Positions 59,809-64,000 of a DNA stretch of 64,000 bases are shown one piece after another. The notes under the pieces are model-generated. The model saw only the letters and a list, made by a program, of their open reading frames with translations. It did no database searches and was not told where the DNA came from. The position numbers and the translations under genes are program-made. Source of the stretch: Bacteroidales bacterium (lineage in GTDB: Bacteria > Bacteroidota > Bacteroidia > Bacteroidales > UBA932); the NCBI GenBank assembly GCA_017630155.1, contig JAGBVU010000001.1, positions 1-64,000 of the forward strand, written 5' to 3'. Each line of letters begins with the position of its first letter. The stretch's first letter is position 1.

Positions 59809-60885
59809 CTATTTGCGGCTTGATGTAAAAGCCCTGAATTTGTTGATAAGATTTACCATATCCTCGGGAAGTTCACTCTCCACGAGGATATTTTTTCCTG
59901 TGCGTGGATGTACAAATCCCAGAGTCTTGGCGTGTAGGGCTTGACGGGGTAATACTTCAAAACAGTTGTCTATAAACTGTTTGTATTTGGAATAGAGGAC
60001 ACCTTTAAGGATGCGGTCTCCGCCGTAGCGGTCATCATTGAAAAGGGGGTGGCCTATGTGGTTCATATGGACACGAATCTGGTGTGTACGCCCTGTCTCA
60101 AGTTTGCACTCTATCACAGTGACATAGCCCAGTCTCTCAAGAACTCTATAGTGGGTTACTGCATGTTTGCCTGCGGATCCGTCCTCAAATACTTTGAATT
60201 TGAGTCTGTCATTAGGGTCCCTCCCTATATGGCCTATCACAGTCCCTTGGTCCTGTTCCATATCGCCCCATACTATGGCAATATATCTTCTGTCTATGCT
60301 ATGGTCGAAAAATTGTTTTGCCAGGTGGATTTGGGCCTCGTCAGTTTTGGATACTACAAGTGTTCCTGATGTATCCTTATCTATCCTGTGTACCAGTACA
60401 CCCATCCTGTCATCCTCTGCATCTGGTCCCTGGCTTCTCCCCAAGTGGTATGCGAGGCCATTAATCAGTGTGCCAGTATAGTGGCCGCAACCGGGATGTA
60501 CAACCAGTCCGGCAGGTTTGTTTACTACCAGAACATCATCGTCCTCATAACGGATGTCAAGGGGTATATTTTCGGGGATTATCTCAAAGCCGCGTCTGCG
60601 GTAGGGGAGGACAAAGGTAATGATATCGAGTGGTTTTACCCTGTAGTTGGCTTTGACTATCACATCGTTTACCCTTACATACTGGGCATCTATCGCCAGC
60701 TGGATTCTGTGGCGGGAGGTGTGCTCCATACGTGTGGTGAGGTATTTGTCGATACGGAGAAGGGATTGCCCCTTGTCCACAACAAATCTGAAGTGTTCGA
60801 ACATCCCCCCTTCGGCATTGTCGCCGTCTCCACCTTCAAGGTCTATATCGTCAAGCTCAAGTTCTTCCTGAATCATCTTATTCAC
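59809..60885 (-). CDS. RluD-family 23S rRNA/tRNA pseudouridine synthase
   Basis: This is a 358-residue protein with an acidic lead (about 1-30), an S4 RNA-binding domain (LRIDKYLTTRMEHTSRHRIQ, about 42-61), and the RluA/RluD catalytic domain. The latter carries VVNKPAGLVVHPGCGH and the active Asp in VHRIDKDTSGTLVVSKT (about 166-182), then TGRTHQIRVHMNHIGHPLFN. It is most like RluD, which modifies helix 69 of 23S rRNA; the exact target is inferred. It overlaps the PASTA gene by 8 bases, and an ATG three codons in is an alternative start. Confidence 0.92.
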   Translation of the reverse strand: MNKMIQEELELDDIDLEGGDGDNAEGGMFEHFRFVVDKGQSLLRIDKYLTTRMEHTSRHRIQLAIDAQYVRVNDVIVKANYRVKPLDIITFVLPYRRRGFEIIPENIPLDIRYEDDDVLVVNKPAGLVVHPGCGHYTGTLINGLAYHLGRSQGPDAEDDRMGVLVHRIDKDTSGTLVVSKTDEAQIHLAKQFFDHSIDRRYIAIVWGDMEQDQGTVIGHIGRDPNDRLKFKVFEDGSAGKHAVTHYRVLERLGYVTVIECKLETGRTHQIRVHMNHIGHPLFNDDRYGGDRILKGVLYSKYKQFIDNCFEVLPRQALHAKTLGFVHPRTGKNILVESELPEDMVNLINKFRAFTSSRK

Positions 60886-61690
60886 CCTCCTCTGAGTTTT
60901 GATCCTTCTCGATTATGATTTTGCTCTGGTCTTTGGTGAGGTAAATGTCTACACCTGTGCCAAGTCTGTACTGTATCGAGTCAGAATATTCTGGCACCTG
61001 GCGATATACCATGGCATCAAGTGAGTCTGTGTAGTTGGAAACTGTCTCGTCAAAGGATATATTCCTGATATTAAGTGAATTGTCCTGAATAAAATCTTTA
61101 GCGATGAGGTATTTGTATCCCAATACATTTGGTACATAGGTGGCAGTGTCTGAGATGTTCATACCCAGTACAAGGTTTACGGGGGTATCTGTCTCTATCT
61201 CTGTCCCGGCAGCAATAGTGTCACTTGCTACCCACTGCTCAAGTACGTTGTTTGTGGCGATGTCGTACTTGTATATCAGTTTTCCCAATGTAAGTCCGCT
61301 TGATATAATCTCTGTCTTGGCCTGTCTCAGTGAGAAGCCTACAAGATCAGGCATCTGTACCATTTGAGGGTTTACAGAGTTTATGGTAAGGAGGATTCTT
61401 CTCCCATCCTTCACAAAACTGCCAGGCTCGGGGTTTTGTCTGGAGATGTGGCCGCGTGCCATCCTCTTTATATATACGGAGTCGGTCACTTCGAGTCTCA
61501 GATGTGCCTCCTGTGCCAATAATTGTGCATCGGCAAGGGTCATATTTGTGAAATCTGGGACTACAAGTTCTTTATTGTGCTTGGTGATAGTGCGGAGAAA
61601 AATGTTGATTCCAATGAAGAGTACCACCAATACGGCACCGATCGATGCGATATGCTTTATCCAGATGTGTTTGTTTCCTTTCGTTACCAT
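60878..61690 (-). CDS. PASTA-domain membrane protein (no kinase)
   Basis: This is a 270-residue single-pass protein. A short basic head and membrane helix (about 17-37, IGAVLVVLFIGINIFLRTI) precede three PASTA repeats: from LVVPDFTNMTLADAQLLA, from VQMPDLVGFSLRQAKTEI, and from TYVPNVLGYKYLIAKDFI. A short charged tail follows. PASTA domains bind peptidoglycan or muropeptides and are usually attached to Ser/Thr kinases or penicillin-binding proteins; neither domain is here. I take the ATG at 61690, next to a perfect -7 box, over a longer frame starting at 61738. It is coupled to the RluD-family gene by an 8-base overlap. Confidence 0.88.
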   Translation of the reverse strand: MVTKGNKHIWIKHIASIGAVLVVLFIGINIFLRTITKHNKELVVPDFTNMTLADAQLLAQEAHLRLEVTDSVYIKRMARGHISRQNPEPGSFVKDGRRILLTINSVNPQMVQMPDLVGFSLRQAKTEIISSGLTLGKLIYKYDIATNNVLEQWVASDTIAAGTEIETDTPVNLVLGMNISDTATYVPNVLGYKYLIAKDFIQDNSLNIRNISFDETVSNYTDSLDAMVYRQVPEYSDSIQYRLGTGVDIYLTKDQSKIIIEKDQNSEEGE

Positions 61691-61694
61691 AACC

Positions 61695-61702
61695 CAAAAG
61701 TA
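61695..61702 (-). promoter_or_regulatory. -7 box abutting the PASTA gene (possible leaderless mRNA)
   Basis: On the minus strand 61702-61695 reads TACTTTTG, an exact -7 match ending only 4 bases before the ATG at 61690. A -33 element is not clear. This supports the shorter start choice. Confidence 0.4.
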
Positions 61703-61726
61703 ATAAAAATATTGACAGGTACCTAT

Positions 61727-61765
61727 ATAAAAAAGCAAAAGGCATCATCGCATAGCGATTCAGCC
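61727..61765 (-). terminator. terminator of rpmH
   Basis: On the minus strand GGCTGA-ATCGC-TAT-GCGAT-GATGCC forms a hairpin followed by TTTTGCTTTTTTAT. It begins 27 bases after the rpmH stop codon. Confidence 0.7.
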
Positions 61766-61792
61766 TCGTACTTCTTTCGTTTGTGCTATCTC

Positions 61793-61945
61793 CTAGAAAC
61801 GGTCTTCTGAAGATACAGTTAGTTTCTTGCGACCGTGACGACGGCGAGCCGCCAATACACGACGGCCATTAGGAGTAGACATACGCTCGCGGAAACCGTG
61901 TTTGTTACGGCGTTTGCGTTGCGAAGGTTGAAATGTACGTTTCAT
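61793..61945 (-). CDS. rpmH: 50S ribosomal protein L34
   Basis: This is a 50-residue basic protein, [20 protein letters not shown] at the start and then [20 protein letters not shown], the classic L34 sequence. It ends with a short LTVSSEDRF tail. It has its own promoter and terminator. The usual rpmH neighbours rnpA and dnaA are not here, as is common in Bacteroidetes. Confidence 0.97.
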   Translation of the reverse strand: MKRTFQPSQRKRRNKHGFRERMSTPNGRRVLAARRRHGRKKLTVSSEDRF

Positions 61946-61984
61946 ATCTTATTACTATTTTTAATTATTCCAAATTTGGGAGTG

Positions 61985-62017
61985 CAAAGATAGATAAAAC
62001 TAACCGAACTATCCAAA
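61985..62017 (-). promoter_or_regulatory. promoter of rpmH
   Basis: On the minus strand TTTG (62017-62014), 21 bases, then TATCTTTG (61992-61985) match the consensus. The -33 lies inside the last codons of rsmG. Confidence 0.7.
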
Positions 62018-62638
62018 TTTTTTGACAAATATTATTCTTTTCTCAGCAAAATACTCTTCGCTGAAAAAATCGCTTATATTCATGCTGTTAAATAGCTTTT
62101 GGCTCAATTTTAGGCTTTTTGCACACTCTGATATCTCCATATTTGTGTCTCCACCTTTAAGAAATATCATCTCGTTGTTGTATTTCCCTTTTACCCAAGG
62201 GATGAAATTCTTGAGTTCTGTAACTGCCCTTGATACGATATAGTCATATTTTTCAGGAAGAGCCTCTACTCTGGAACATACAGCTGTGACATTTTCAAGA
62301 CCCAATGCTGAGGCCACCTCTGAGGCTACTTTGATCTTCTTTCCGATAGAGTCGCATAGGGTAAAATGCACATTGGGGAACATTATTGCCAAGGGAATTC
62401 CTGGGAACCCCCCTCCTGTCCCTACATCGAGCACTTTGGAGCCATCTAGGAATGGAAATTTGGCTATGGCCAATGAGTGCAGTGCGTGGTGCATATAGAA
62501 ATTTTCCATATCCTTTCGGGATATCACATTGATTTTGCTGTTCCACTCCTCATAGAGTGAGAAGAGTTTGTCAAATTTCTCTTTCTGCTCCTGAGTAACC
62601 TCAGGGAAGTACTTGTATATTATTGTGCTTTCAATCAT
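62009..62638 (-). CDS. rsmG: 16S rRNA (guanine-N7) methyltransferase RsmG
   Basis: RsmG methylates G527 of 16S rRNA. The 209-residue protein has the SAM-binding loop VLDVGTGGGFPGIPLAI (about 70-86), LCDSIGKKIKVASEVA, and SRAVTELKNFIPW. Length is standard. It lies 12 bases after polA on the same strand and is probably co-transcribed with it. Confidence 0.95.
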   Translation of the reverse strand: MIESTIIYKYFPEVTQEQKEKFDKLFSLYEEWNSKINVISRKDMENFYMHHALHSLAIAKFPFLDGSKVLDVGTGGGFPGIPLAIMFPNVHFTLCDSIGKKIKVASEVASALGLENVTAVCSRVEALPEKYDYIVSRAVTELKNFIPWVKGKYNNEMIFLKGGDTNMEISECAKSLKLSQKLFNSMNISDFFSEEYFAEKRIIFVKKFG

Positions 62639-62650
62639 AATTCCATTTTG

Positions 62651-64000
62651 TTAATGTGCCTCAAGCCAGTTTTTTCCATAATTGCACTCTGCTGTGAGGG
62701 GGATACCTATATTCATAACACTCTCCATCTCCTCTTTGACAAGTTTCATTACCTGATCAAGTTCTGAGTGTATAGTGTCTATTACAAGTTCGTCGTGCAC
62801 CTGCAGTATCATCCTGCTCTGCAGCCCCTCCTCTTTGAGTCTCCTCTCTACATTTATCATAGCCAGCTTTATTATATCTGCAGCACTCCCTTGGATGGGA
62901 GCATTGATGGCATTGCGCTCAGAGAGGTTTCTGACATTGACATTGCGTGAGTTGATGTCAGGGAGGTATCTTTTTCTTTTGCAAAGAGTCTCTACGTATC
63001 CTTTGTCACGGGCGAGTTGTTTGGCATTCTCCATATACTCCTTTACTTGTGGATAGTGCTTGAAGTACTCCTCGATTATCTCTTTCGATTCAGTGCGCGA
63101 TATGTGCAGTCTCTGGGCCAGACCAAATGATGATATTCCGTATATGATGCCGAAATTGACCATCTTGGCTTTTCTTCTCTGCTCGCCGGTAACCTCACTT
63201 TCCTGCACTTTGAATACTTTGGCAGCTGTGGCCGTGTGGACATCCTTACCCCCTTTGAATGCCTCTATAAGATCCTTGTCGCCACTCATGGCAGCCATAA
63301 GTCTGAGTTCTATCTGAGAGTAGTCGGCAGAGACTATGTAGCCGTCCTTAGTGGATGGGATGAAGGCCTTGCGAATCTCCCTGCCGAGTTCAGTGCGGAT
63401 AGGGATGTTCTGGAGGTTAGGCTTGACGGAACTGAGCCTTCCTGTGGCGGTGAGTGCTTGGTTGAAGGTGGTGTGTATCTTGCCTGTGTGCCTGTCAATA
63501 AGGGAGGGAAGAGGCTCTATATATGTGGAGATAAGTTTTTTAAGTCCTCTGAAGTCAAGGATGTCCTTGATTATGGGACTTTTATCTTCTAAGGCTAAAA
63601 GGGTCTCTTCGTCAGTGGGGTAGGAGTCTTTTCCCCCTTTCCTTACCTTTGGATTCAGGGCAAGCTTTTCGTAGAGGAGAATCCCTATCTGCTTGGGGGA
63701 GGAGATGTTGAGGGTGGGGTTTTCTGCACACTCCCTTATCCTCTCCTGTATGACATTCATCTTGCCGAGAAGCTCCTCCTTGAAATCAAGGAGCATAGAT
63801 GTGTCTATCTTGAAGCCCTCTCTTTCGACATTTGCAAGCACTTTGAGTAGAGGTTCTTCCATGTTGTCGTAGAGGTCTGACAGATTTTTGTCACTCTCCA
63901 TCTCCTCTTTTACCTTTATGTATAGGGGTACAAGGATCGATGCTTCACCCTTATCCTGGAGATTGTTTCCGGAGTGCACCTCTTCAACAGGTGCAGAGAA
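62651..64000 (-). CDS. polA: DNA polymerase I, C-terminal part (cut by the window end)
   Basis: About 450 residues of the Klenow-like part are present; the frame is open to the last base, so the gene continues beyond the window. Visible motifs are motif A SADYSQIELRLMAAMSGD, motif B RRKAKMVNFGIIYGISSFGL (O helix), and motif C VHDELV near the end. Upstream, TGRLSSVKPNLQNIPIRTELG is also typical. The first part here belongs to the end of the proofreading-like domain. PolA works in repair and Okazaki-fragment processing. Nothing unusual in the visible part. Confidence 0.96.
   Translation of the reverse strand, partial: FSAPVEEVHSGNNLQDKGEASILVPLYIKVKEEMESDKNLSDLYDNMEEPLLKVLANVEREGFKIDTSMLLDFKEELLGKMNVIQERIRECAENPTLNISSPKQIGILLYEKLALNPKVRKGGKDSYPTDEETLLALEDKSPIIKDILDFRGLKKLISTYIEPLPSLIDRHTGKIHTTFNQALTATGRLSSVKPNLQNIPIRTELGREIRKAFIPSTKDGYIVSADYSQIELRLMAAMSGDKDLIEAFKGGKDVHTATAAKVFKVQESEVTGEQRRKAKMVNFGIIYGISSFGLAQRLHISRTESKEIIEEYFKHYPQVKEYMENAKQLARDKGYVETLCKRKRYLPDINSRNVNVRNLSERNAINAPIQGSAADIIKLAMINVERRLKEEGLQSRMILQVHDELVIDTIHSELDQVMKLVKEEMESVMNIGIPLTAECNYGKNWLEAH

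Overview
The window is a chromosomal segment of a Bacteroidota bacterium, most likely order Bacteroidales. The evidence is: promoters of the Bacteroidetes type (TAnnTTTG near -7 with TTTG or TTG about 19-21 bases upstream) and few Shine-Dalgarno sites; a Thr-Tyr-Gly tRNA cluster of the kind that precedes tuf in this phylum; TonB-dependent receptors paired with DUF4249 lipoproteins; FecI/FecR-type regulation with DUF4974; a complete moxR-bat (Bacteroides aerotolerance) cluster; a pseudouridine synthase with a Lys-rich repeat head; and an UpxY-like NusG paralogue. Genus cannot be fixed from the sequence alone.

Layout. 1-4.7 kb: tRNA genes, then (all minus) ssb-purA-dxs and a FeoB membrane domain lacking its G domain. 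5.3-8.1 kb: two tandem paralogous MFS transporters resembling MFSD1. 8.1-11.2 kb (minus): lysS, a SPOUT RNA methyltransferase, aroE. 11.3-17.9 kb: recJ, an ECF sigma factor, FecR anti-sigma, a TonB receptor with an STN signalling domain and a DUF4249 lipoprotein. 17.9-24.2 kb: a 20-bp tandem repeat carrying promoter boxes, an exported unknown protein, a second STN-type receptor, a second DUF4249 lipoprotein and a macroglobulin-like exported protein. 24.4-28.9 kb: BlaI repressor, M56 membrane peptidase with an ExbD-like tail, and a large outer-membrane barrel preceded by another copy of the 20-bp repeat.

28.9-29.4 kb is a 507-base gene-free gap between converging genes, with nested inverted repeats and a strongly folded element of about 122 bases. 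29.4-34.9 kb (minus): rluB-era-parC-aroK. 35-36.2 kb: an orphan MacB/FtsX-like permease. 36.2-38.9 kb (minus): truA-exbB-exbD-tonB, which could energise the receptors seen elsewhere. 38.9-47.1 kb: moxR, DUF58, an unknown membrane protein, batA, a batB-batC in-frame fusion, batD, batE. 47.1-49.6 kb: glmM and a NamZ/DUF1343-like gene without a signal peptide. 49.7-50.7 kb: rpmE2 and the opposing rplU-rpmA, with clear promoters and terminators.

50.9-59.8 kb: a mostly tightly packed plus-strand run of STAND-like ATPase, zinc-cysteine-less sirtuin, orphan NusG/UpxY-like factor, metallophosphoesterase-PQQ protein, serS, ruvC and a second large outer-membrane barrel. 59.8-64 kb (minus): polA (cut by the window end)-rsmG, rpmH, a kinase-less PASTA protein and an RluD-family pseudouridine synthase.

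Most genes are housekeeping. The parts most worth attention are the envelope island at 13-29 kb with its promoter-bearing repeats, the ATPase-sirtuin-NGN-phosphoesterase run, the structured intergenic gap at 29 kb, and the architectural oddities (BatB-BatC fusion, G-domain-less FeoB, M56-ExbD fusion). None of these was tested by database search; functional names rest on recognised motifs.
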